Notes under the pieces: generated by a model
Databases searched by the model: none
What the model was told of the DNA's origin: nothing
The model's input: the letters and a program-made list of their open reading frames with translations, nothing else
Translations under genes and position numbers: made by a program
Shown: positions 7,755 through 15,057 of the stretch, piece by piece
How positions within the stretch are numbered: position 1 is the stretch's first letter
How the letters are laid out: each line of letters opens with the position of its first letter
Assembly: GCF_037892425.1 (NCBI RefSeq)
Contig: NZ_JBBKTT010000001.1
Span: forward strand, 3,534,001 to 3,598,000
DNA length: 64,000 bases
From: Lacibacter sp. H375
GTDB taxonomy: Bacteria; Bacteroidota; Bacteroidia; Chitinophagales; Chitinophagaceae
Direction of reading: 5' to 3'

Positions 7755-7786
7755 TTTTAAAAAGAGGTGCAGCGGTGCTGCACCTC
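7755..7786 (-). terminator. Terminator after the DUF2383 gene
   Basis: A 10-bp perfect stem GAGGTGCAGC / GCTGCACCTC with a three-base loop, followed on the minus strand by five T. It separates the DUF2383 gene from 7409-7747. Confidence 0.88.
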
Positions 7787-7796
7787 CCGTAAATAA

Positions 7797-8255
7797 TCAG
7801 CGACGCTCAACATCACGCAATGCTCTGATCTTATCATGCGAATCAGTAAGTGAACGCATTTGTTTTTCAAGTACCGCTCGAACATCGGCACTGAGTTCAT
7901 GATCCTGCAACGCTGTGCTGTAAGCTCTTAAAGCAGCATCTTCTCCAAACTCACAGGATTCCAAAGCAGCTTTTCTGTCGTTGGTGCTGAATGTTGCTTT
8001 TACACCCATCCAGGCACGATAGATCTTACCTCTTCCCGTCGTTCCTTCTTCCGGTTCATCCAGATATTGCTGCAATTCATTTTTGAATTGCTGGCTTTGT
8101 GCAGCCATATCTTTGAACAGGTTGCGGAGATCTTCATCTTTATCTTCTTCAAGAAAATCTTCGGCTTTATGGTAACCCTCAATACGGTCGTTGTTGATCT
8201 CTACCAGATCAGCAAGAGCTTCACGATTTTGTTTCATTGTTTCTGTTTGTTCCAT
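7797..8255 (-). CDS. DUF2383 (PA2169-type) four-helix protein
   Basis: A 152-residue all-helical, ferritin-like protein of the DUF2383 family. It has the two helical hairpins of the family: LADLVEINNDRIEGYHKAED and LFKDMAAQSQQFKNELQQYL, then WMGVKATFSTNDRKAALESCEFGED and the last helix. Glutamate and histidine residues occupy ferritin-like positions, but metal binding is unproven. Homologues are often induced by general stress. A palindrome at 8290-8309 lies just upstream and may be its operator. Confidence 0.88.
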   Translation of the reverse strand: MEQTETMKQNREALADLVEINNDRIEGYHKAEDFLEEDKDEDLRNLFKDMAAQSQQFKNELQQYLDEPEEGTTGRGKIYRAWMGVKATFSTNDRKAALESCEFGEDAALRAYSTALQDHELSADVRAVLEKQMRSLTDSHDKIRALRDVERR

Positions 8256-8289
8256 CTTGATTAATTTTTATTGTTTACAAATTGTAATT

Positions 8290-8309
8290 ATGTGGAACTG
8301 ATTCCACAT
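8290..8309. promoter_or_regulatory. Perfect inverted repeat, possible operator
   Basis: ATGTGGAA-CTGA-TTCCACAT, 8-bp arms with a four-base centre, 35 bp upstream of the DUF2383 start on the minus strand. The size and position suit a dimeric regulator; the regulator is unknown. Confidence 0.45.
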
Positions 8310-8656
8310 TTATTTCCCCAGCTACAGTTTAGTAATGATGTAATAAGGTTTATTCCGTCTAATCGTCTATACTTTGTTTTATACTTAAATAAAATTTGAA
8401 AAAACCATACCAGCTTCAAACGTTCTTTATCTTTCATTTTAACTTTCATGGGCAATATTGAGCATTAGGGAAAAGCTATGACCACAAATGAGGCAGAACG
8501 TTTATCGAAAGAATAGTAGTGAATGATTCACTAAGGATAAAAAAGTATATGGCTAACAGTTAATAAAAAATACAATCTAGCCCTACACGCAAAGTATCAT
8601 GTGTTTCAATAAATAAGTTGTTGAAGAAAAAAGATTAGCAAGCACAGATTTTAAAG

Positions 8657-8671
8657 TGGCATGGTTTTGCA
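8657..8671 (+). promoter_or_regulatory. TGGCAT..TTGCA element before DUF1328
   Basis: TGGCAT-GGTT-TTGCA: both halves match the sigma-54 consensus, but the spacing is one base shorter than standard. The site at 31071-31085 has the same TGGCATGGTTTTG core with the same short spacing, so the variant is repeated and not a reading slip. Confidence 0.4.
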
Positions 8672-8717
8672 CACAGTCAGTATGATAGCAATTTTCTCAC
8701 TACTTAAATCAAATATT

Positions 8718-8885
8718 ATGTTACGATGGACAGTGATATTTTTGATCATCGCAATAGTGGCAGCTGTTTTAGGATTTACAGGAATAGCTTCAGGAGCAGC
8801 TGCGGCAGCGAAGATCGTATTCTACATCTTTATTGTAATCTTCCTCATTTCTCTCATTTTCGGCAGAACTAAAGGAAGGGTTTAA
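8718..8885 (+). CDS. DUF1328 (YtjA) family small membrane protein
   Basis: A 55-residue protein with two transmembrane helices and the family pattern [33 protein letters not shown] and a short basic tail. I chose the ATG at 8718 because the family starts at MLRW and the 19 residues before it are not conserved. These inner-membrane proteins are typically stress-induced, and their function is unknown. The YtxH-like gene follows 27 bp downstream and is likely co-transcribed. Confidence 0.9.
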   Translation: MLRWTVIFLIIAIVAAVLGFTGIASGAAAAAKIVFYIFIVIFLISLIFGRTKGRV

Positions 8886-8912
8886 TAATCTTTAATCACT
8901 AAAAAAAGGGAT

Positions 8913-9119
8913 ATGACAAAAGGATCAAAGATCATTATCAGCGTAGCCGGTGCATTGGCAGCTGGTTTAATCATCAATTATCTGCTGCATACTGAAAAGG
9001 GCTCAGAGATTGGGCAACAGTTGAAAAAAGCAGCAGGCGACTTGCTTGACAAAGGGAAGGAATTGCTGGTTAAATCAAAAGAAGAGTCAGAAGCAAATTT
9101 AAAAGAAGCTACTGTTTAA
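8913..9119 (+). CDS. YtxH-like membrane-anchored helical protein
   Basis: A 68-residue protein with one N-terminal transmembrane helix (IIISVAGALAAGLIINYLL) followed by a TEKGSEIGQQLKKAAGD segment and a charged amphipathic helix, the layout of YtxH-domain general stress proteins (family T.PG..IR..L). It lies 27 bp after the DUF1328 gene on the same strand, which supports a two-gene stress operon. Confidence 0.78.
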   Translation: MTKGSKIIISVAGALAAGLIINYLLHTEKGSEIGQQLKKAAGDLLDKGKELLVKSKEESEANLKEATV

Positions 9120-9544
9120 CAACCCTCTCTTTTAAGCTGATCATGAAACGAACTGTGCGGAAACAGGAAACACTTTATTAAGCAAGCCTGTTTTTCGACT
9201 AGTCTGTATAGTTATAAAAAGAGTCGTGCTTTCGCTTGATCTCTTTTATTTCTGGTTGTTCTCTCAGTGTGACAGTCGCAGCGTTCTTTACCCGGTTTGC
9301 TTGCTGCTGTCACACTTTCTTATAACCCGCTTGATTTATTATTTGGGTGAGAAGAATTCCTCATGCTTTAATATGATTATGAAAACAATCCTTCTCATCA
9401 CTAAAGTACCCACTACATTACTGTTGCTTTTATAAAGCGAAAGCATTTAAATCTGTTTACTGGTAACAGTACTTGAGATATTCACCTTGCTGATTATTTG
9501 CGTTAATAGCTACATAAAATATTAATCTATAAAAACATCAACAC
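9120..9544. ncRNA. Hairpin-rich 425-bp leader before catalase, candidate structured RNA
   Basis: No protein gene is convincing. Two hairpins lie side by side: AGTGTGACAG/CTGTCACACT with an inner CAGC/GCTG (9266-9282 with 9303-9316), and TGAGAAG-A-ATT with AAT-C-CTTCTCA (9348-9358 with 9387-9397). Both are enclosed by an 11-bp stem TGCTTTCGCTT (9227-9237) with AAGCGAAAGCA (9435-9445). That would form a three-way junction of about 220 nt. It may be the catalase leader or a separate RNA; no known RNA family is recognised. A weak sigma-54-like site (TTGCTGA-TTAT-TTGCG) sits at 9487-9502. Confidence 0.4.
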
Positions 9545-11734
9545 ATGGCAACAAAAAAATCAAAACCAGTTGTTTTCAAAAAAAATGAAGAGAATAGTAA
9601 AGCAGTGAATTTGGCGCCGCATACAGAGGAAAGTATAAATGAAACGATGACCACCGACCAGGGAGTAAAAATAAATGACGATCAGAATTCGCTGAAAGCC
9701 GGAAATAGAGGTTCTTCTTTGCTGGAAGATTTTATACTCCGTGAAAAGATCACACACTTTGATCATGAACGCATACCTGAACGTGTGGTACATGCACGTG
9801 GCTCAGGTGCACATGGTGTGTTCAAAGTTTACAAATCGATGAATAGGTTAACCAAAGCCGGTTTTTTAAATGATCCATCTGTTGAAACGCCAGTATTTGT
9901 TCGTTTCTCCACTGTGGTAGGTTCAAGGGGTTCAACTGATCTTGCAAGGGATGCGAGAGGGTTTGCTGTAAAATTTTATACACAGGAAGGGAATTTTGAT
10001 TTGGTGGGTAATAACATGCCGGTTTTTTTTATACAGGATGCAATGAAGTTTCCTGATCTGGTACATGCAGTAAAACCCGAACCGCATAACGAAATGCCAC
10101 AGGCTGCTGCAGCACATGATACTTTTTGGGATTTTATTTCACTCATGCCTGAATCAACTCATATGATCATGTGGGCCATGAGTGACAGAGCTATTCCAAG
10201 AAGTTATCGGATGATGGAAGGGTTTGGTGTACATACATTCCGCTTTATTAATAAAGCAGGAGAATCCAATTTTGTAAAATTTCACTGGAAACCGATATTA
10301 GGTGTTCATGCAGTAACATGGGATGAAGCACAAAAAATTTCAGGAAAAGATCCGGACTTTCATCGCAGAGATCTTTGGCGGGCTATTGAGAGCGGTGCTT
10401 TTCCCGAATGGGAATTAGGCATACAGGTTGTGCCAGAAGCGGACGAGCATAAGTTTGAGTTTGATTTGTTAGATCCTACCAAGCTTATACCTGAAGAACT
10501 GGTGCCGGTGCAGAGAATTGGGAAAATGACACTCAATAGAAATCCGGATAATTTTTTCGCAGAAACAGAACAGGCTGCATTCCATGTAGGCAACATTGTT
10601 CCCGGTATAGATTTCACCAACGATCCACTTTTACAAGGCCGTTTATTTTCTTACACTGATACGCAGCTCATTCGTTTAGGTGGACCTAACTTTCATGAAA
10701 TACCTATCAACAGACCTGTGGTAACGGTTCATAACAATCAACGTGATGGTTTTATGCGTCAACAAATCAATAAAGGAAAAACAAGTTATCATCCTAATTC
10801 GTTAGGTGGTGGTTGTCCCTTTCAGGCGACGATGGCTGAAGGTGGATTTACTTCGCATGCGGAAAAAATTGATGCGCAAAAAGTGAGGGAAAGAAGTCCG
10901 AGTTTTCTTGATCATTTCAGTCAGGCAAAATTATTCTTTAACAGCCAGTCAGATGTTGAGAAAGATCATATTGTTAATGCACTCTCATTTGAATTGGGTA
11001 AATGTGAAACGGAAGCCATTCGTGTGCGTATGCTGGGCATATTATCACAGGTAGAAAAAAGCCTGGCATCGCAGGTTGCTTACAATCTTGGCTTGCATGT
11101 TCCAAAAACACCTGAGTATCCCATGAATCATAGTATTCCTGCAGATGGCGATGTTGCAAAGTTACAGCCAGTGAAGGTTAAAAGCAGTTTACAAAAGTCG
11201 GAGGCGTTAAGCATGGCGAATACCGTAAAAGATAATATACGCACAAGAATGATAGCCATACTTGCTGCTGATGGTGTAGATGAAAAATCGTTAAGTGCGA
11301 TGCAGAAAGCGTTGCAGGCAGAAGGAGCTACAACGGAAATCATTGCACCGAAATTGGGAATGCTGACAGGCGACAAAGGCACTGAAATACCAGTGAAACA
11401 AAGTCTGTTTACAACTGCATCAGTATTTTATGATGCAGTATATATACCGGGCGGAATAAGCACTGCTACTTTGGCCGCAGAACCCGATGCTATTCATTTT
11501 TTAAATGAAGCTTATAAGCATTGCAAAGCAATAGCTGCTGACACATCCGCACTGCAGCTATTTGAAGCAACCTATTTTCATAAGAAATTGCCGGACGATA
11601 ATAGCAAGGAAACTGCATTGACCGAAGGAATAGTAATTCATGATAACATTAAAGAACTTTCATCAAGATTCATCTCTGCTGTTGCCAAACATCGTTTTTG
11701 GGATAGAGAAAAGCCAAAAAAGGTTCCCGCATAA
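9545..11734 (+). CDS. katE: Large-subunit catalase HPII type
   Basis: A 729-residue clade 2 haem catalase that converts hydrogen peroxide to water and oxygen in the cytoplasm. The catalytic His83 is in ERVVHARGSGAHGVF, Asn156 in LVGNNMPVFFIQDA, and the proximal haem Tyr in GRLFSYTDTQLIRLGG near residue 368. After the catalase core, residues from about 570 form the flavodoxin/DJ-1-like domain typical of HPII (TRMIAILAADGVDEKSL, YDAVYIPGG). Length and domains are complete. It ends 14 bp before the convergent Nudix regulator. Its neighbours suggest general stress control rather than OxyR, but no operator is seen. Confidence 0.97.
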   Translation: MATKKSKPVVFKKNEENSKAVNLAPHTEESINETMTTDQGVKINDDQNSLKAGNRGSSLLEDFILREKITHFDHERIPERVVHARGSGAHGVFKVYKSMNRLTKAGFLNDPSVETPVFVRFSTVVGSRGSTDLARDARGFAVKFYTQEGNFDLVGNNMPVFFIQDAMKFPDLVHAVKPEPHNEMPQAAAAHDTFWDFISLMPESTHMIMWAMSDRAIPRSYRMMEGFGVHTFRFINKAGESNFVKFHWKPILGVHAVTWDEAQKISGKDPDFHRRDLWRAIESGAFPEWELGIQVVPEADEHKFEFDLLDPTKLIPEELVPVQRIGKMTLNRNPDNFFAETEQAAFHVGNIVPGIDFTNDPLLQGRLFSYTDTQLIRLGGPNFHEIPINRPVVTVHNNQRDGFMRQQINKGKTSYHPNSLGGGCPFQATMAEGGFTSHAEKIDAQKVRERSPSFLDHFSQAKLFFNSQSDVEKDHIVNALSFELGKCETEAIRVRMLGILSQVEKSLASQVAYNLGLHVPKTPEYPMNHSIPADGDVAKLQPVKVKSSLQKSEALSMANTVKDNIRTRMIAILAADGVDEKSLSAMQKALQAEGATTEIIAPKLGMLTGDKGTEIPVKQSLFTTASVFYDAVYIPGGISTATLAAEPDAIHFLNEAYKHCKAIAADTSALQLFEATYFHKKLPDDNSKETALTEGIVIHDNIKELSSRFISAVAKHRFWDREKPKKVPA

Positions 11735-11748
11735 AAAATCTGAAATAC

Positions 11749-12456
11749 TTACGAATAATAAATATCCGGATTGGGAATAATGGTTGCAACAGCATGAAAA
11801 TTTGCTTTGTAGTTCTTCCTGTTCATTTTATAATACCAGGCACCTCTTTTTGAATTGTCTTTATCTTTTTCATTGAGCTTTTCCAGCAGGTTCATCGATA
11901 AGATTTTCCTGCTGAAGTTGCGGTTGTCCATTTCAATGTCATACACTTCTTCATAAAGGCTTTTCAATTGAGGTAAAGTAAATTTTGCTGGCAGTAATTC
12001 AAAGAGGATGGGGTGGAAGGCAGATTTATAACGTAACCGGGCTTTTGCTTTCTCCACCATTTGTTTATGGTCGAAAATGAGTTTTGGATGTTTATTGATA
12101 TCAAACCATTCGGCATGGAAATCGTCGGTAATTTGTTTTTTATACTTGTTGATGTCGATCAATGCAAAGAAGGCGACTGAAACCGTACGTTCAACCGGGT
12201 CACGGCCTGGCTCACTGAAGGTTGATAATTCTTCCAGGTAAACATTTGATAAACCCGTACGGGTGTGCAGTACACGTGCTGCTGCCTGTTCAACGTTTTC
12301 GTTAGCGAATACAAAACCTCCCATTAAACTCCAACTGCCCATTTCGGGTTCCAATGCCCGTTGAACGAGGAGAATCTTTAATTGCTTTCCATCAAAACCA
12401 AAAACGATACAATCGACAGCTAAGAAAACCCTGGCTTGGTCAGGATAACGGCTCAT
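11749..12456 (-). CDS. NrtR/AraR-like Nudix-domain transcriptional regulator
   Basis: A 235-residue protein with an N-terminal Nudix fold and a C-terminal winged helix (about residues 150-225). The Nudix box runs from Gly47, and Glu53, Arg61 and Gly68 remain, but the catalytic core REUxEE is replaced by RVLHTR, so hydrolysis is unlikely. This is the pattern of NrtR-type regulators, which use the dead Nudix domain to sense a ligand; in Bacteroides the homologue AraR controls arabinose genes. It diverges from galK-galT, with half-sites TAACTGT/ACAGTTA in between, so I infer that it regulates galactose use. Confidence 0.85.
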   Translation of the reverse strand: MSRYPDQARVFLAVDCIVFGFDGKQLKILLVQRALEPEMGSWSLMGGFVFANENVEQAAARVLHTRTGLSNVYLEELSTFSEPGRDPVERTVSVAFFALIDINKYKKQITDDFHAEWFDINKHPKLIFDHKQMVEKAKARLRYKSAFHPILFELLPAKFTLPQLKSLYEEVYDIEMDNRNFSRKILSMNLLEKLNEKDKDNSKRGAWYYKMNRKNYKANFHAVATIIPNPDIYYS

Positions 12457-12463
12457 AGTATTA

Positions 12464-12506
12464 ACAGTTATTAGTAAGATAAAAATAACTGTAATTTTGA
12501 CAGTTA
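12464..12506. promoter_or_regulatory. Operator cluster between the Nudix regulator and galK
   Basis: Three copies of one 7-mer: ACAGTTA at 12464-12470, TAACTGT at 12486-12492 and ACAGTTA at 12500-12506. The last two form a perfect 7+7+7 inverted repeat. The third overlaps the -33 region of the galK promoter, and the first lies 8 bp from the regulator's own start. This suits autoregulation and control of galK-galT by the divergent regulator. Confidence 0.65.
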
Positions 12507-12526
12507 AAAAATTTTATTTTACTTTG
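12495..12526 (+). promoter_or_regulatory. Candidate galK promoter
   Basis: TTTTG at 12495-12499 and TACTTTG at 12520-12526, separated by 20 bp, resemble the Bacteroidota TTTG -33 and TAnnTTTG -7 boxes (one base short in the -7). A leader of about 145 nt follows. Confidence 0.5.
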
Positions 12527-12530
12527 TTAC

Positions 12531-12588
12531 ACCCTAAAGGGTCATAATCAATAGTCGGCGGGTAGTTTCCACTCTCCGCCCTTTTTTA
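12531..12588 (+). promoter_or_regulatory. galK leader with hairpin and T tract
   Basis: The leader has a palindrome ACCCTAAAGGGT (12531-12542), then GGCGG (12557-12561) pairing with CCGCC (12576-12580), followed by six T. This looks like a weak terminator inside the leader and could be an attenuator. I know of no matching riboswitch. Confidence 0.35.
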
Positions 12589-12676
12589 ATCTTTATTAAT
12601 AACAACAGGTTATTTCGTTTGCGTTTTGCTTTGCTTTTGCATCAAACAAATAATTCTGAACGAAACTGAATGCTAT

Positions 12677-13828
12677 ATGAAAGAAAATTTAAAAGCTGAA
12701 TTTTTGCAGCGTTACGAAAGCGAACCTGCTGTTATTGTTCGATCTCCCGGTCGTGTAAATATAATCGGTGAGCACACCGATTATAACGAAGGCTTTGTAT
12801 TGCCTGCGGCAATTGATAAAGCTGCTTATGTTGCTTTATCTCTTCGCAATGATGATGAAATTCATTTAACTGCTTTAGATCTGAATGAAACATTTTCTAC
12901 AACTGTTGCTGAGTTAAAGCCTGTTGGCGATATTAGCTGGCCTAATTATATTCTTGGTTCAGCAGCACAATTCATAAAGCGTGGACTTAAGTTACCGGGA
13001 TTCAATGCGATACTTTCCAGTGACGTACCCATTGGCGCTGGTTTATCTTCATCTGCAGCAGTTGAATGTGCAACGGTATATGCATTGAACGAATTATTGC
13101 AAACAAATATTGATCGTGTTGCAATGGTGGAGATGGCGCAAAAAGCTGAGCATGAATATGCGGGTGTAATGTGTGGCATCATGGATCAGTTTGCTTCAAT
13201 GATGGGGAAGAAAGATCATGTGATCAAACTTGATTGCCGTTCACTTGCTTACGAATATGTTCCTTTTAAGCTTGATGGAATAAAGATATTATTGCTGAAT
13301 ACGAACGTAAAACATTCTCTTGCTTCATCTGAATATAACACAAGACGTAATGAATGTAATCAGGCTGTTGATTGGATTAAAGTGCATCATCCTCAAGCAA
13401 CATCGCTCAGGCATGCAACCATTGCAATGTTAAACGAGCATGTGTTGCCAAAAGATAAAACGATCGATGACCGCAGCCGTTTTGTTGTGGAAGAGATCGA
13501 TCGATTGCTTACCGGTTGTGCTGATCTTCAACAAGGAGATATTGCGGCACTCGGTAAAAAAATGTTTGCAACACATGATGGTCTCAGCAAAATGTATGAA
13601 GTGAGTTGTAAAGAGCTCGACTTCCTGGTTGATTTTGTTCGTGATCGTTCCGAAGTGATTGGTGCACGTATGATGGGCGGTGGTTTTGGTGGTTGCACAA
13701 TTAACCTGGTAAAAGAATCGGCTATTGAAGAATTGATCAAGGCAATTAAACCGGCCTACGAATCTGAAATGGGTTTACAACTCGATTATTACATCGCTTC
13801 CATTGAAAATGGAACAGAAATTATATAA
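12677..13828 (+). CDS. galK: Galactokinase
   Basis: A 383-residue GHMP kinase that phosphorylates galactose to galactose 1-phosphate, the first committed Leloir step. All three family signatures are present: GRVNIIGEHTDYNEGFVLPA, the ATP loop PIGAGLSSSAAVE, and MMGGGFGGCTINLV near the C-terminus. The ATG at 12677 (MKENLKAEFLQRY) fits the family start; the longer frame adds 17 unrelated residues. galT begins 2 bp after the stop, so the two form an operon, probably controlled by the divergent Nudix regulator. Confidence 0.97.
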   Translation: MKENLKAEFLQRYESEPAVIVRSPGRVNIIGEHTDYNEGFVLPAAIDKAAYVALSLRNDDEIHLTALDLNETFSTTVAELKPVGDISWPNYILGSAAQFIKRGLKLPGFNAILSSDVPIGAGLSSSAAVECATVYALNELLQTNIDRVAMVEMAQKAEHEYAGVMCGIMDQFASMMGKKDHVIKLDCRSLAYEYVPFKLDGIKILLLNTNVKHSLASSEYNTRRNECNQAVDWIKVHHPQATSLRHATIAMLNEHVLPKDKTIDDRSRFVVEEIDRLLTGCADLQQGDIAALGKKMFATHDGLSKMYEVSCKELDFLVDFVRDRSEVIGARMMGGGFGGCTINLVKESAIEELIKAIKPAYESEMGLQLDYYIASIENGTEII

Positions 13829-13830
13829 CC

Positions 13831-14874
13831 ATGTTTGACAGTAAAGAACATTCGCACACACGTTTAAATATTCTTACAGGCGATTGGATACTTGTTTCAC
13901 CACATCGTATGAAACGTCCGTGGCAAGGTAAAGTTGAAACAGTGCCCGCAGATAACAGACCTGCTTACGATCCCAACTGTTATCTCTGTCCGGGTAATAA
14001 ACGTTCAGATGGAAGTATGAATCCTTCTTATGCAGATGCATATGTTTTTACCAATGATTTTTCTGCATTATTACCTGAAACACCGGACGGAGGAGAAAGC
14101 GACCAAGGTCTGCTCATCAGTAAAAGTGAAACCGGTATTTGTAAGGTCATATGTTTTTCGCCTGATCATAGTCTTACCCTTCCTGTTATGCAGGAAGATG
14201 CAATTGTAAAAGTGATCCATTTATGGAAACAGGAGTTCAAAGAACTTTCGGAATATAAGCATGTCAGGTATATCCAGATATTTGAGAACAAAGGTGAGAT
14301 CATGGGTTGCAGTAATCCACATCCGCATGGACAGATATGGGCTTCTTCTTCCTTACCATTGGAATTAACGAAAGAAACCACGCAACAAAAAAAGTATTAT
14401 GCACAACACGGAAGAAGTTTGTTGAGTGCTTATCTCGATCTTGAGTTGCAAAAAAAAGAGCGCATTGTTGTAGAGAACGAACATTTTGTAGCGCTGGTTC
14501 CATATTGGGCAGTGTGGCCGTATGAAACAATGATCATAAGCAAACGGCATGTGCAAACCATTTTACAATTCACGCCTGAAGAAGAAAAAGCATTTGCTTC
14601 TATTCTAAAACTGCTTACGACCAAGTATGATAACCTGTTCAACATCTCTTTCCCCTATAGCGGAGGTATGCATCAGGCTCCTGTAAACGATGGAGAAGAT
14701 CATGCTGAGTGGCATTGGCACATGCATTTTTATCCGCCATTATTACGAAGTGCAACCGTAAAAAAATTCATGGTTGGCTATGAAATGCTGGCGAATCCGC
14801 AACGGGATATAACTCCTGAAGCTGCTGCCGCAACATTGCAGCAGTTACCTGCCTCTCATTACTCGCTTCGATAA
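13831..14874 (+). CDS. galT: Galactose-1-phosphate uridylyltransferase
   Basis: A 347-residue enzyme that exchanges UMP between UDP-glucose and galactose 1-phosphate. The zinc site CYLCPG and the catalytic HPH triad in CSNPHPHGQIWASSSLP are intact, as is the C-terminal HAEWHWHMHFYPP. It starts 2 bp after galK, so it is almost certainly co-transcribed. No epimerase or galactose transporter is adjacent. A strong terminator follows. Confidence 0.97.
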   Translation: MFDSKEHSHTRLNILTGDWILVSPHRMKRPWQGKVETVPADNRPAYDPNCYLCPGNKRSDGSMNPSYADAYVFTNDFSALLPETPDGGESDQGLLISKSETGICKVICFSPDHSLTLPVMQEDAIVKVIHLWKQEFKELSEYKHVRYIQIFENKGEIMGCSNPHPHGQIWASSSLPLELTKETTQQKKYYAQHGRSLLSAYLDLELQKKERIVVENEHFVALVPYWAVWPYETMIISKRHVQTILQFTPEEEKAFASILKLLTTKYDNLFNISFPYSGGMHQAPVNDGEDHAEWHWHMHFYPPLLRSATVKKFMVGYEMLANPQRDITPEAAAATLQQLPASHYSLR

Positions 14875-14897
14875 AATACATTTATTCAACATAGAAA

Positions 14898-14935
14898 AAC
14901 AATTGTTTGCGGGTAAGCAAACAGTTGTTTTTTTT
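14898..14935 (+). terminator. Terminator of the galKT operon
   Basis: AACAATTGTTTGC pairs with GCAAACAGTTGTT (13 bp, one G-U) around GGGTAA and is followed by a T run. Confidence 0.92.
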
Positions 14936-15022
14936 ATGCAATTATGTTTTGATTCCAGCTTTTTTGGGGTTTAGTTTCAATTTATGCAATCGTTTTCCCA
15001 ACTCATTTCAAAACGGATTGGA

Positions 15023-15030
15023 TATATTTG
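15023..15030 (+). promoter_or_regulatory. -7 box of nagB
   Basis: TATATTTG matches the Bacteroidota TAnnTTTG -7 box exactly, 27 bp before the ATG at 15058. No convincing -33 box is seen. Confidence 0.5.
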
Positions 15031-15057
15031 GGCTCTTATTTAATAAATTTAGAAAGT

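Larger units (their letters stand above)
8256..8717. other. 462-bp divergent spacer
   Basis: The spacer between the divergent DUF2383 and DUF1328 genes. It contains the perfect palindrome at 8290-8309 and the TGGCAT element at 8657-8671. Otherwise it is AT-rich, with no gene that I can support. Confidence 0.5.

Noticed and set aside
9226-9435. Open frame upstream of catalase
   Set aside because: Low-complexity peptide overlapping the hairpins, with no ATG-led family match.
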